Shown here: positions 1 to 7,426 of the stretch, piece after piece | Layout of the letters: each line of letters begins with the position of its first letter | Numbering within the stretch: position 1 is the first letter of the stretch | From: Streptomyces roseochromogenus subsp. oscitans DS 12.976 | GTDB lineage: Bacteria; Actinomycetota; Actinomycetes; Streptomycetales; Streptomycetaceae | DNA: 19,133 nucleotides | Assembly (NCBI RefSeq): GCF_000497445.1 | Contig: NZ_CM002285.1 | Coordinates: 7,504,783-7,523,915, forward strand | Direction of reading: 5' to 3' | Notes under the pieces: generated by a model | Told to the model about the DNA's origin: nothing | The model's input: the letters and a program-made list of their open reading frames with translations, nothing else | The model's database searches: none | Made by a program: the position numbers and the translations under genes

Positions 1-930
1 ACCGGCCAGCGCCTCGGGCGCCGAGCCGTGCACCACCCGCACCCCGACCCCGTGGGCGTCGGCGTTGGCACGGATCCGCTCGACCCCGTCGGCCGCCTTC
101 TCGACGGCGACGACGGCCGCGCCGAGCCGCGCGCACTCCACCGCCACCGAGCCCGATCCGGCGCCCACGTCCCACACCAGGTCGCCCAGCCGGGGACCGA
201 GCCGGGCCAGCGCAAGCGCCCGTACCTCGAACTTGGTGATCATCGAGTCCCGGTGCGCGAACGCGCCCTCGTCCAGCGCCCAGTGCGTCGGCCGGTCCGG
301 CACACCGGCGACGGTGCGCACCGCGCCGAGCGCCCGCGCCTCGTCCAGGCACAGCACCACGCTCACCGCCGTACCCCAGTCCCGGGCCGCCGCCTCGGCG
401 GGCGTCACCCGCTCCACGCGCTCCCGCTCCGGATCGCCGAGCCCGCTCGCCACGACGAGGACACGACCGTCGCCGAGCGCGGCACCCAGCTCGGCGGGCC
501 CGGCCCCCGGCCCCGTGAGCACGGCCACTTTGGGATGGGCACGGCAGACGTTCACCGCCGTACGAAGGTCCCGCCCGTGCGCGCTCACCACCACCGCGTC
601 GTCCCAGGGCAGCCCGAGCCGCGCGAACGCGGTGGCCACGGAGGACACCCCCGGCCGCACATCCAGTCGCTCGGCGCCGAACCGCTCGGCCAGCGCCCGC
701 ACGATCCCGAAGAACCCGGGATCCCCGGAGGCCAGCACCACGACCTTCTTGCCCAGATACTCCGCGATCGAGTCCAGCGCGGGCGCCAGCGGCCCGAGCA
801 CGACCCGCCCGGCGCCCTCGGGCAGCCGTACGGCGTCCAGGTGCCGGCGCCCGCCGACGACGAGGGCGGCTCCGGCGAGGAGACCCTCCGGGACCGGCGC
901 GCCCGTGCCCGCGCCGACGACCGTGATCAA
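1..930 (-). CDS. cobL: Precorrin-6Y C5,15-methyltransferase (decarboxylating), CbiE-CbiT fusion, 3' end cut by the window
   Basis: The minus strand is open from position 930 to the left edge, giving 310 residues without a stop. The first ~190 residues are a CbiE-type tetrapyrrole methylase (N-terminal VVGAGTGAP; SGDPGFFG at about 68-75; a PGVSS motif follows). The second part is a CbiT-type SAM methyltransferase with WDVGAGSGSVAVE at about 253-265. In the family, the fused CobL methylates C5 and C15 of the corrin ring and decarboxylates the acetate side chain at C12. Full proteins are about 400 residues, so roughly a quarter is outside the window. The chosen start is TTG at 930-928. It overlaps the cobM stop as TTGA and has AGGGCGAAG just upstream. 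I see no better in-frame ATG or GTG close by. It is translationally coupled to cobM. Family assignment is secure; the start is less so. Confidence 0.93.
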   Translation of the reverse strand, partial: MITVVGAGTGAPVPEGLLAGAALVVGGRRHLDAVRLPEGAGRVVLGPLAPALDSIAEYLGKKVVVLASGDPGFFGIVRALAERFGAERLDVRPGVSSVATAFARLGLPWDDAVVVSAHGRDLRTAVNVCRAHPKVAVLTGPGAGPAELGAALGDGRVLVVASGLGDPERERVERVTPAEAAARDWGTAVSVVLCLDEARALGAVRTVAGVPDRPTHWALDEGAFAHRDSMITKFEVRALALARLGPRLGDLVWDVGAGSGSVAVECARLGAAVVAVEKAADGVERIRANADAHGVGVRVVHGSAPEALAG

Positions 931-1745
931 CTCTTCGCCCTCTGCTCGCGCAGGGCCCGCCGGGCCTGAGGGTCGGCCTTGCGGTACCCGTGGAAGTGCC
1001 CCGGGTGGTACAGGTGCGAGCGGGTGCCGTGCGCGTCCAGTGCCGGGCCGACCAGGAAGAGCGTGTGCTTCCAGAGCTTGTGCTCCTTGACCGTCTCCTC
1101 CAGCGTGCCGACCGTGCACCTGACGATCAGCTCCTCCGGCCAGGTCGCCTGATAGGCGATGACGACCGGGGTGTCCGTCGGATAGCCGCCCTCCAGCAGT
1201 TCGCGCACCAGCTGCCCGCTGCGCGCCGCCGACAGGAAGATCGCCATGGTGGTGCCGTGCCGGGCGAACTCGCGTACCTCCTCGCCGGGCGGCATCGGCG
1301 TCTTGCCGCCGCCCAGCCGGGTGAGCACGACGGACTGCGCGACCTCGGGGATGGTCAGCTCACGCTGGGCGAGCGCGGCGACGGCGGAGAAGGACGAGAC
1401 GCCCGGGACGACCTCCGTGGTGATCCCGAGCTCCGCGCACCGGTCCAGCTGCTCCTGCGTGCCGCCCCACAGCGCCGGGTCGCCGGAGTGGATGCGGGCC
1501 ACCTTCAGGCCCTCGGTCCGGGCGCGCCGGTAGACGGCGACGACGTCCTCCAGGGACATGGCCGCCGAGTCAAGGATCTCCGCGCCGTCGCGCGCGTGCT
1601 CCAGGACCTCCGCCTGGACCAGACTCGCCGCCCAGATCACCACGTCCGCCTCCGCGATCGCGCGCGCGGCGCGGAACGTCAGCAGATCGGCGGCGCCGGG
1701 GCCGGCGCCGACGAACGTCACCTTGCCGGTGGGGGCATCGGCCAT
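927..1745 (-). CDS. cobM: Precorrin-4 C11-methyltransferase
   Basis: This is a 272-residue SAM-dependent tetrapyrrole methylase. It carries the N-terminal VTFVGAGPGAADLLT glycine-rich motif at about 9-23, then HSGDPALWG and VVPGVSSFSA, typical of CobM/CbiF. The enzyme adds a methyl group at C11 of precorrin-4 to give precorrin-5 in the cytoplasm. The reading frame stays open to 1835, but I place the start at the ATG at 1745. It has AGAGGA about nine bases upstream, and family homology begins there. The extra upstream residues would be arginine/phenylalanine-rich translation of a repeat array. The gene is first in a cobM-cobL unit that is not contiguous with the main cob operon: a convergent gene pair lies between. 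Its 5' region shows no cobalamin riboswitch, so its control may differ from that of cobD-cobI. Confidence 0.95.
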   Translation of the reverse strand: MADAPTGKVTFVGAGPGAADLLTFRAARAIAEADVVIWAASLVQAEVLEHARDGAEILDSAAMSLEDVVAVYRRARTEGLKVARIHSGDPALWGGTQEQLDRCAELGITTEVVPGVSSFSAVAALAQRELTIPEVAQSVVLTRLGGGKTPMPPGEEVREFARHGTTMAIFLSAARSGQLVRELLEGGYPTDTPVVIAYQATWPEELIVRCTVGTLEETVKEHKLWKHTLFLVGPALDAHGTRSHLYHPGHFHGYRKADPQARRALREQRAKS

Positions 1746-1764
1746 GGGAAGGGTCCTCTCGTGC

Positions 1765-1833
1765 GGAAACATCGGGAAGCGTCTGGAAGCGCGTCGGCAA
1801 GCGCCCGGAAACATCCGGAGACATCGGAGACGC
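1765..1833. repeat. Seven degenerate GGAA(A/G)C-type repeats at 9-11 bp spacing, upstream of cobM
   Basis: On the plus strand, units of the form GGAAACATCG, GGAAGCGTCT, GGAAGCGCGTC, GGCAAGCGCCC, GGAAACATCC, GGAGACATC and GGAGACGC begin at 1765, 1775, 1785, 1796, 1807, 1817 and 1826. The spacing is close to one helical turn throughout. The array lies between the cobM start (1745) and the divergent ZIP gene (1923), so it could bind a regulator of either gene or sit in the cobM 5' leader. I do not recognise the motif. Confidence 0.6.
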
Positions 1834-1922
1834 AAGTCGAAATCGGTGAAATGTCAGGGTCTGGGGGAGTGTGGTCGGCGCCGGATGTGCGCGAAGGTGC
1901 CTCGATCGGATAGCAAGGGCCT

Positions 1923-2657
1923 ATGGCGGTCCTCGTCGCGCTCGGCGCGTTCCTGATGACGCTGGCCGGCGGCTGGACGGCACAGCGCGTGACCGACCGT
2001 CGGCACCTCGTCCTGGGCCTGGCCGGCGGTCTGATGCTCGGCGTGGTCGGCCTGGATCTGCTGCCGGAGGCGCTGCACGCCGCCGACCGCGAGGTCTTCG
2101 GTGTACCCGCCGCCCTGCTGTTGTTCGTGGCCGGATTCCTGCTGGCCCATCTGGTGGAGCGCACGCTGGCCGCACGTCAGGCGGCCCACGGCGGTGCCGA
2201 GGGACACAACCACCGGGCGCCCGAGGTGGGCCTGACCGCCGCCGCCGCGATGGTCGGGCACAGCGCCATGGACGGCGTGGCGATCGGCGCGGCCTTCCAG
2301 GTCGGCGGCGGCATGGGCGCGGCCGTCGCGCTCGCCGTGATCGCGCACGACTTCGCCGACGGCTTCAACACCTTCACCATCACGAGCCTGTACGGCAACG
2401 CCCGCCGCCGCGCGATCGCGATGCTGGTGGCCGACGCCTGCGCACCTCTGGTGGGCGCGCTGTCGACCGCCTTCTTCCACATCCCCGAAGCGGTGCTCGG
2501 CGGCTATCTCGGCCTCTTCGGCGGCGTTCTGCTCTACCTCGCCGCCGCCGAGATCCTGCCCGAGGCCCACCACGAACACCCCGCACGCTCCACCCTGCTG
2601 TGCACGGTCGCGGGCGCGGCCTTCATCTGGCTGGTGGTGGGCCTCTCCGGCGGCTGA
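1923..2657 (+). CDS. ZIP-family divalent metal transporter
   Basis: A 244-residue integral membrane protein with about seven to eight hydrophobic segments. Two segments carry the ZIP metal-site signatures: HSAMDGVAIG from H113 and IAHDFADG around H142/D143/D146. A histidine-rich loop (HGGAEGHNHR, about residues 88-97) separates the third and fourth helices, as in many ZIP importers. ZIP proteins move Zn2+, Fe2+, Mn2+ or Co2+ into the cytoplasm. The start is ATG at 1923 with a modest AAGGG site. The gene is divergent from cobM and convergent with cobI, sitting inside a cobalamin locus on the opposite strand. That suggests, but does not prove, that it supplies cobalt for the CobN chelatase. A zinc importer that merely neighbours the cob genes is the main alternative. 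The family call is firm; the substrate is inference. Confidence 0.85.
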   Translation: MAVLVALGAFLMTLAGGWTAQRVTDRRHLVLGLAGGLMLGVVGLDLLPEALHAADREVFGVPAALLLFVAGFLLAHLVERTLAARQAAHGGAEGHNHRAPEVGLTAAAAMVGHSAMDGVAIGAAFQVGGGMGAAVALAVIAHDFADGFNTFTITSLYGNARRRAIAMLVADACAPLVGALSTAFFHIPEAVLGGYLGLFGGVLLYLAAAEILPEAHHEHPARSTLLCTVAGAAFIWLVVGLSGG

Positions 2658-2670
2658 ACGGACCGGTGAC

Positions 2671-2711
2671 GGGCGGCCGGCCTCCAGGGCGGCCGGTCCG
2701 GCCGGCCGTCT
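2671..2711. terminator. Convergent hairpin between the ZIP gene and cobI
   Basis: CGGCCGGCC at 2674-2682 pairs with GGCCGGCCG at 2700-2708 around a 17-base loop. One or two more weak pairs extend outward. It lies between two genes that end 62 bp apart facing each other, so it could stop transcription both ways. There is no U-tract, which is common in high-GC actinomycetes. Confidence 0.5.
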
Positions 2712-2719
2712 CGGGCGCC

Positions 2720-3469
2720 TCACAGCTTCCCGCCCCGTCCGTCGTTCCGGCGCGGCGGCGCGATCAGCGTCGACAGATACGGCAGCGGCGTCCCGTCCAG
2801 CTCGGCGGCCGGCCGCACCGACTCCTCCGGCAGACCCAGCGCAGAACCCCATACGGCGTCGCCGAGCCGCCCGGTCTCCCGCAGCGCGTCCGCGACCTCG
2901 GCGGCCTGCCGCCCGAACTTGTACGCGACGACGGTGCCGGGCCCGGCCAGCGCCTCCTTCAGCACCGCCGACCCGGCGGTCACCGGCACCAGAGTCAGCG
3001 GCTCGGTGCCCTCCGTCAGCACGGCACCGGACCGCGCCGCCAGATCCTGCATGGCGGTGATCCCGGGCACGGTCTCCACGACGGCGCCCGGCACCAGCTC
3101 CAGGATCGTCTGCGCCAGATAGGTGAACGTCGAGTACACGTTCGGATCGCCGATGGTGGCGAAGGCGACGGAACCGTGTTCCCTCAGCAGCTCGGCGACT
3201 CTGGCGCCCGCCGCATCCCAGGCGGCCTCCCGGCGCGCCCGGTCGGTCCGCTCGTTCAGCGCGAACACCACCCGGACGACCTTGTCCTCGGGCACATAGT
3301 GCGACACGGTCGCCTCGGCCCGTCCCCGCTCCCCGCCATCTGTTCCATCAGATGCAGCCATCACGGGTACGACGACGACCGCGGCGGCCCGCAGGGCGTT
3401 GACCCCCTTGACGGTCACCAGCTCCGGATCACCGGGACCGACCCCGACTCCGACCAGCCTGCTGCTCAT
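2720..3469 (-). CDS. cobI: Precorrin-2 C20-methyltransferase
   Basis: A 249-residue SAM-dependent tetrapyrrole methylase. The N-terminal GVGVGPGDPELVTVKG (about 7-22) is the CobI/CbiL form of the family motif. FATIGDPNVYSTFTYL and ETVPGITAMQDLAA follow, also typical of CobI. It methylates C20 of precorrin-2 to give precorrin-3A. The start is ATG at 3469, which overlaps the cobB stop as ATGA and has GAGAGG upstream. An in-frame ATG at 3481 is possible but has poorer context. It is the last gene of the riboswitch-led operon. An odd low-GC stretch (residues about 38-45, ASDGTDG) contains a small inverted repeat and looks like an insertion in a loop before the conserved RAEATVSHYVP. Confidence 0.95.
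   Translation of the reverse strand: MSSRLVGVGVGPGDPELVTVKGVNALRAAAVVVVPVMAASDGTDGGERGRAEATVSHYVPEDKVVRVVFALNERTDRARREAAWDAAGARVAELLREHGSVAFATIGDPNVYSTFTYLAQTILELVPGAVVETVPGITAMQDLAARSGAVLTEGTEPLTLVPVTAGSAVLKEALAGPGTVVAYKFGRQAAEVADALRETGRLGDAVWGSALGLPEESVRPAAELDGTPLPYLSTLIAPPRRNDGRGGKL
3337..3354. repeat. AT-richer inverted repeat inside cobI
   Basis: CATCTG at 3337-3342 and CAGATG at 3349-3354 are perfect inverted arms around TTCCAT. On the cobI strand the surrounding codons (GCA TCT GAT GGA ACA GAT) use A/T at the third position, unlike the rest of the gene. Confidence 0.55.
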
Positions 3470-4830
3470 GATGTCCGGCACCTCTCCACGAACCGACGGG
3501 CCACACCGGGCTCGGACGCCCAGTGCGTGTGCAGGTAACTCGCGTGCACGCCCTGCTGTACGAAACCTTCGACCCGCCGCACGGGTGTCCGCACGCCCCA
3601 GGCGGGAGCGGCACCGGCGCCCGGCTCGACGACGGTGCGATGGAATTCATGCCCCCGCATCCGCGTCCCGGCGACGGCCAGCACACTGTCCCCGACGGCC
3701 ACGGCGTCCCGGTACCCCAGGGTGAGCCGCTCCGTCATCCGCGCGGTGGCATCCAGCACACCGCACATGGGCTGCCCGTCCAACTCCCGGCACAGATAGA
3801 GCAGCCCGGCGCACTCGGCGGCGACGGGCGCGCCCCGCTCCGCGAGTCCGGCGACGGCTTTGCGAAGGGGCTCGTTGGCGGACAGCTCACCGGCATACAC
3901 CTCGGGGAACCCGCCCCCGATGACCAACCCGGCCGTTTCTTCGGGAAGTTGCTCGTCGTGGAGGGGGTCGAAGGTGACAACTTCGGCCCCTGCGGCGGCG
4001 AGCAGCTCGGTGTGCTCGGCATAGGAGAAGCTGAAGGCGGGCCCACCGGCTACGGCTACGACAGGTGCTTGCTTGTCAGCCGACCGAGTCGGGATGGGGG
4101 TCCAGGGGGCGGAGCCCCCTGGTACCTGACCGGCAGTACGCGCAAGTGCCTCCAGGGCGTCCAGGTCACATCCCCGAGAAACCAGCGCCGCCATCGCCCG
4201 TACGGCCTCCACCGCCGCAGACTGCCGTTCAGCGACCGGCACCAGACCCAGATGCCGCGACGGCGTCTCCACAGGTACCGCCCGCCGCAAGGCGCCCAGC
4301 ACCGGCACCCCGGCCGATTCCAGCGCCTCCCGCAGCAGCTCCTCGTGCCGATCGGAGGCCACCTTGTTCAGGATCACGCCCCCGACCCGTACCCCCGGAT
4401 CCCAGGAAGCGAACCCATGCACCAGCGCGGCGACGGACCGCGACTGCGACGACGCGTCGACCACCAGCACCACCGGCGCCCGCAACAGCTTGGCGACCTG
4501 CGCGGTGGAGGCCAGTTCACCTTCCCCCGCCGCCCCGTCGTACAGCCCCATCACACCCTCGACCACGGCCAGGTCACACCCGCGCGCCCCGTGCAGGAAC
4601 AGCGGAGCGATCAGCTCGGGCCCGCACAGATACGCGTCCAGGTTCCGCCCCACCCGCCCGGTCGCGAGCGCGTGATACCCGGGGTCGATGTAGTCCGGCC
4701 CGACCTTGTGCGGGGACACGGCGAGCCCCCGCGCGGCGAACGCGGCCATCAGCCCCGTGGCCACGGTGGTCTTGCCGCTGCCCGAGGAGGGCGCGGCGAT
4801 GACCAGCCGTGGCACCGACGACATCACCAC
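3466..4830 (-). CDS. cobB: Hydrogenobyrinate/cobyrinate a,c-diamide synthase
   Basis: A 454-residue CobB/CbiA protein. The N-terminal half is a dethiobiotin-synthetase-like ATPase with APSSGSGKTT (about 12-21), HKVGPDYIDPGYH and VEGVMGLYDG. The C-terminal half is a class I glutamine amidotransferase with ECAGLLYL, catalytic Cys about 340. The enzyme uses ATP and glutamine to amidate the a and c carboxylates of the ring. With CobN present, hydrogenobyrinate is the likely substrate. The start is either GTG at 4830 (AGAAGGG about seven bases upstream) or ATG at 4824, which overlaps the cobO stop as TGATG; I list the longer form. It is coupled to cobI downstream by ATGA. The linker between the domains carries a strong palindrome (4102-4122) and reads GGSAPWTPIPTRSADKQAP, less conserved-looking than its flanks. 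Confidence 0.96.
   Translation of the reverse strand: MVMSSVPRLVIAAPSSGSGKTTVATGLMAAFAARGLAVSPHKVGPDYIDPGYHALATGRVGRNLDAYLCGPELIAPLFLHGARGCDLAVVEGVMGLYDGAAGEGELASTAQVAKLLRAPVVLVVDASSQSRSVAALVHGFASWDPGVRVGGVILNKVASDRHEELLREALESAGVPVLGALRRAVPVETPSRHLGLVPVAERQSAAVEAVRAMAALVSRGCDLDALEALARTAGQVPGGSAPWTPIPTRSADKQAPVVAVAGGPAFSFSYAEHTELLAAAGAEVVTFDPLHDEQLPEETAGLVIGGGFPEVYAGELSANEPLRKAVAGLAERGAPVAAECAGLLYLCRELDGQPMCGVLDATARMTERLTLGYRDAVAVGDSVLAVAGTRMRGHEFHRTVVEPGAGAAPAWGVRTPVRRVEGFVQQGVHASYLHTHWASEPGVARRFVERCRTS
4102..4122. repeat. Perfect 9-bp-arm palindrome within the cobB linker, resembling a dispersed Streptomyces repeat
   Basis: CCAGGGGGC, loop GGA, then GCCCCCTGG forms a perfect hairpin. From memory, GGGGTCCAGGGGGCGGAGCCCC-like strings recur in many Streptomyces genomes, mostly between genes. 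Here it lies in frame in the region linking the ATPase and amidotransferase domains of CobB. Confidence 0.7.
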
Positions 4831-5423
4831 TCGATGCCCTTCTGGCCCTTCTGCCCCGCATCCATGGGGTGCTTGACCTTGGACATGTCGGTGACGAGAT
4901 CCGCGAAGCCGACCAGCTTGTCCGGCGCGTTACGGCCGGTGATCACCACATGCTGCGTACCGGGCCGGTTCCGCAGCACCTCCACGACCTCATCGGTGTC
5001 CACCCACCCCCAGTGCATCGGGTAGGCGAACTCGTCCAGCACGTAGAGCCGGTACGTCTCGGCCGCCAGATCCCGCTTGACCTGCTCCCAGCCCTCCCGG
5101 GCCTTCTCCTCGTTGTCCATCTGGGCGTCCCGCTGCACCCACGACCAGCCCTCGCCCATCTTGTGCCAGTCGACGGTGCCGCCCTCGCCGGAGGCGCCGA
5201 GCACGCGCAGCGCGTTCTCCTCGCCGACCTTCCACTTGGCCGACTTGACGAACTGGAACACCCCGATCGGCCACCCCTGGTTCCAGGCGCGCAGCGCGAG
5301 CCCGAACGCGGCGGTGGACTTGCCCTTGCCGATGCCGGTGTGCACGACGACCAGCGGCCGGTTCCGCCGTTGACGAGTCGTCAGACCGTCATCGGGTACG
5401 ACACTCGGCTGTCCCTGCGGCAT
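4824..5423 (-). CDS. cobO: Cob(I)yrinic acid a,c-diamide adenosyltransferase
   Basis: A 199-residue CobO/BtuR (CobA)-type corrinoid adenosyltransferase. It transfers the 5'-deoxyadenosyl group of ATP to Co(I) of the corrinoid, forming the cobalt-carbon bond. The P-loop is VVVHTGIGKGKST, with G30-T37 binding ATP. The family motifs FQFVKSAKW, LYVLDEFAYPMHWGW and VVITGRNAP follow, and the C-terminus has MSKVKHPMDAGQKGQKGIEW in the usual place. Length matches the family. The ATG at 5423 overlaps the chelatase stop as TAATG and has a strong GGAGGG site. It is coupled to cobB at its 3' end. Its place directly after the chelatase genes fits the pathway order of cobalt insertion followed by adenosylation. 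Confidence 0.97.
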   Translation of the reverse strand: MPQGQPSVVPDDGLTTRQRRNRPLVVVHTGIGKGKSTAAFGLALRAWNQGWPIGVFQFVKSAKWKVGEENALRVLGASGEGGTVDWHKMGEGWSWVQRDAQMDNEEKAREGWEQVKRDLAAETYRLYVLDEFAYPMHWGWVDTDEVVEVLRNRPGTQHVVITGRNAPDKLVGFADLVTDMSKVKHPMDAGQKGQKGIEW

Positions 5424-7426
5424 TACGCGGCCCTCCTGCTCTGAATTCCCTTCACGAGCCCGGCGATCGAGTCGGCCCGCAGCTCGTCCAGCGTGACGGC
5501 CGTACCGCCCAGCTCACCCGCGAGCTGCCCGGCGAGCCCGAGCCGTACCGGCCCCGACTCGCAGTCCACGACCACCGAGGCGACCCCCTCGGCCGCGAAC
5601 AGCCGCGCCGCCCGCCCCGCGAGCGCCACCGGCTCAGGGCCACCCGTGGCCCGTCCGTCGGTCACCACCACGACCAGCGCCCGCCGCGCCGGATCCCGCA
5701 GCCGCTCCACGCGCAGCACCTCGTGCGCCTTGAGCAGCCCGGCCGCCAGCGGCGTACGACCGCCCGTCGGCAGCGACTCCAGCCGTACGGCCGCCGCGTC
5801 CACGGACGACGTCGGCGGCAGCGCCACGTCCGCACCGGATCCCCGGAAGGTCACCAGACCCACCTTGTCCCGCCGCTGATAGGCGTCCAGCAGCAGCGAC
5901 AGCACGGCACCCTTCACCGCGCTCATCCGCTGCCGCGCCGCCATCGACCCGGAGGCGTCCACCGCGAACAGCACGAGGTTGCCCTCGCGGCCCTCCCGGG
6001 CCGCCTGCCGCAGATCGTCCCGGCGGATCACCAGCCCCGGCCCGGACCGGCCACGCGCCCGCTGATGCGGGGCCGCCGCCTGCACGGTCGCGGCCAGATG
6101 CAGCTTGGTCAGCGCGCCCCGGGGCCGCCGGGCCCCGGTCGTCCGCCCGTGCTCGGTACGCGCCCGCGACCGCCGCCCGGCGGCACCCTCACCGATCCCG
6201 GGCACGCTCAGCACCTTGGTACGGAACGGCTCGGCGGCCCGTACGGCCGACTGCTCCTGAGAAGAGCCGGACATCTGCGGCTCCCCGCCCTCCCCGGCCT
6301 CGGGCCGCACGGCGGTGTCCCCGCCCCCCTGCGGTCCGGAGTCGGGGCGCGGCTGACCGCCGCCGCCACCCGGACCGTCCGGGTCGGGATCGTCCTCGCC
6401 CTCGCCCTCGTCCTCGCCGGAGAACTGCTCCAGCGTCTCGTCCAGCCTGTCCTCGTCCAGACCGGGAGCGTCGAACGGGTTGCGGCGCCTGCGGTGCGGC
6501 AGGGCGAGCAGCGCGGCCTGGCGCACATCCTCCGCGAGCACATCCGTCCGCCCGGCCCACGCGGCCAGCGCGGTCGCCGTACGTGCCATCACGATGTCGG
6601 CCCGCATGCCGTCCACCTCGAAGGCCGCGCAGGTCGCCGCGATCTGCCGCAGCGCACCGTCGCCCAGCCGCACCTTCGGGAGCAACTCCCGTGCCGCCAC
6701 GACCCGTTGCCGTACGCCGGCCTCCTCCTCGGCCCACCGCGCGGCGAAACCGGCCGGATCGTCGTCGTACGCCAGCCGGCGCCGTACGACCTCGACCCGC
6801 TGGTCCGGCTCGCGGGAGGCCGCGACCTCCACGGTCAGCCCGAACCGGTCCAGCAACTGCGGCCGCAGCTCGCCCTCCTCGGGGTTCATGGTGCCGACGA
6901 GCAGGAAGCGCGCCGCGTGCCGCACGGAGACGCCCTCGCGCTCCACGTACGAGGCGCCCATCGCCGCCGCGTCCAGCAGCAGGTCGACCAGGTGGTCGTG
7001 GAGCAGGTTGACCTCGTCGACGTACAGGATGCCCCGGTGCGCGTCGGCCAGCAGGCCCGGCTCGAACGCCTTCACGCCCTCGGCGAGCGCCCGCTCGATG
7101 TCCAGGGCACCGACCAGGCGGTCCTCGGAGGCGCCGACGGGGAGTTCCACCATCCGCGCGGGCCGCGCCGCACCGGCCCCGGCCTCGTGCGGACCGTCCG
7201 GGCACGACGGGTCCGGGGCCGCCGGGTCGCAGGAGAACCGGCAGCCGGGGACGACGGCCACCTGCGGCAGCAGCGCCGAAAGGGCGCGTACGGCCGTCGA
7301 CTTGGCCGTGCCCTTCTCGCCGCGCACCAGCACACCGCCGACAGCGGGGCTGACCGCGTTGAGCAGCAGGGCGAGCCGCAGGTCGTCCTGGCCGACAACG
7401 GCCGTGAAAGGGAAGGGGGTTGTCAC
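5423..7426 (-). CDS. Fused ChlI/ChlD-type chelatase ATPase, probable cobaltochelatase partner of CobN
   Basis: A 667-residue protein. The first ~330 residues are a magnesium-chelatase AAA+ ATPase: Walker A GEKGTAKST at 36-44, Walker B YVDEVNLL with D137/E138, and FLLVGTMNPEEGELRPQLLDRFGL. An acidic, glycine- and proline-rich linker follows (about 355-390). The C-terminal third is a von Willebrand A domain with MIDAS motif DASGS from D490, then VVVVTDGRATGG. BchI/ChlI and BchD/ChlD subunits power metal insertion by the large CobN/ChlH subunit. No cobS or cobT is visible, and this gene directly follows cobN, so it most likely supplies the ATPase of cobaltochelatase. The start is GTG at 7426, overlapping the cobN stop as GTGA, with GGAGGG eight bases upstream; the ORF extends further but has no homology there. 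Insertion of magnesium is unlikely without other chlorophyll genes. Confidence 0.92.
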   Translation of the reverse strand: MTTPFPFTAVVGQDDLRLALLLNAVSPAVGGVLVRGEKGTAKSTAVRALSALLPQVAVVPGCRFSCDPAAPDPSCPDGPHEAGAGAARPARMVELPVGASEDRLVGALDIERALAEGVKAFEPGLLADAHRGILYVDEVNLLHDHLVDLLLDAAAMGASYVEREGVSVRHAARFLLVGTMNPEEGELRPQLLDRFGLTVEVAASREPDQRVEVVRRRLAYDDDPAGFAARWAEEEAGVRQRVVAARELLPKVRLGDGALRQIAATCAAFEVDGMRADIVMARTATALAAWAGRTDVLAEDVRQAALLALPHRRRRNPFDAPGLDEDRLDETLEQFSGEDEGEGEDDPDPDGPGGGGGQPRPDSGPQGGGDTAVRPEAGEGGEPQMSGSSQEQSAVRAAEPFRTKVLSVPGIGEGAAGRRSRARTEHGRTTGARRPRGALTKLHLAATVQAAAPHQRARGRSGPGLVIRRDDLRQAAREGREGNLVLFAVDASGSMAARQRMSAVKGAVLSLLLDAYQRRDKVGLVTFRGSGADVALPPTSSVDAAAVRLESLPTGGRTPLAAGLLKAHEVLRVERLRDPARRALVVVVTDGRATGGPEPVALAGRAARLFAAEGVASVVVDCESGPVRLGLAGQLAGELGGTAVTLDELRADSIAGLVKGIQSRRAA

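Noticed and set aside
28..1090. Long plus-strand ORFs over cobL and cobM
   Set aside because: They are Arg/Pro/His-rich shadow frames of high-GC coding DNA; the minus strand gives clear CobL and CobM motifs.
1765..1833. The phased repeats as a CRISPR array
   Set aside because: Units are about 10 bp with no spacers, and there are no cas genes.
1746..1835. 30-residue N-terminal extension of CobM from ATG 1835
   Set aside because: It translates the phased repeat array, while the ATG at 1745 has a good ribosome site and matches family starts.
1746..1922. A zinc (Zur) operator for the ZIP gene
   Set aside because: I looked for an AT-rich TGAAAATCATTTTCA-like palindrome and saw none.
1854..2852. 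332-residue minus-strand ORF across the ZIP gene
   Set aside because: Low-complexity composition and complete overlap with a ZIP gene that has intact signature motifs.
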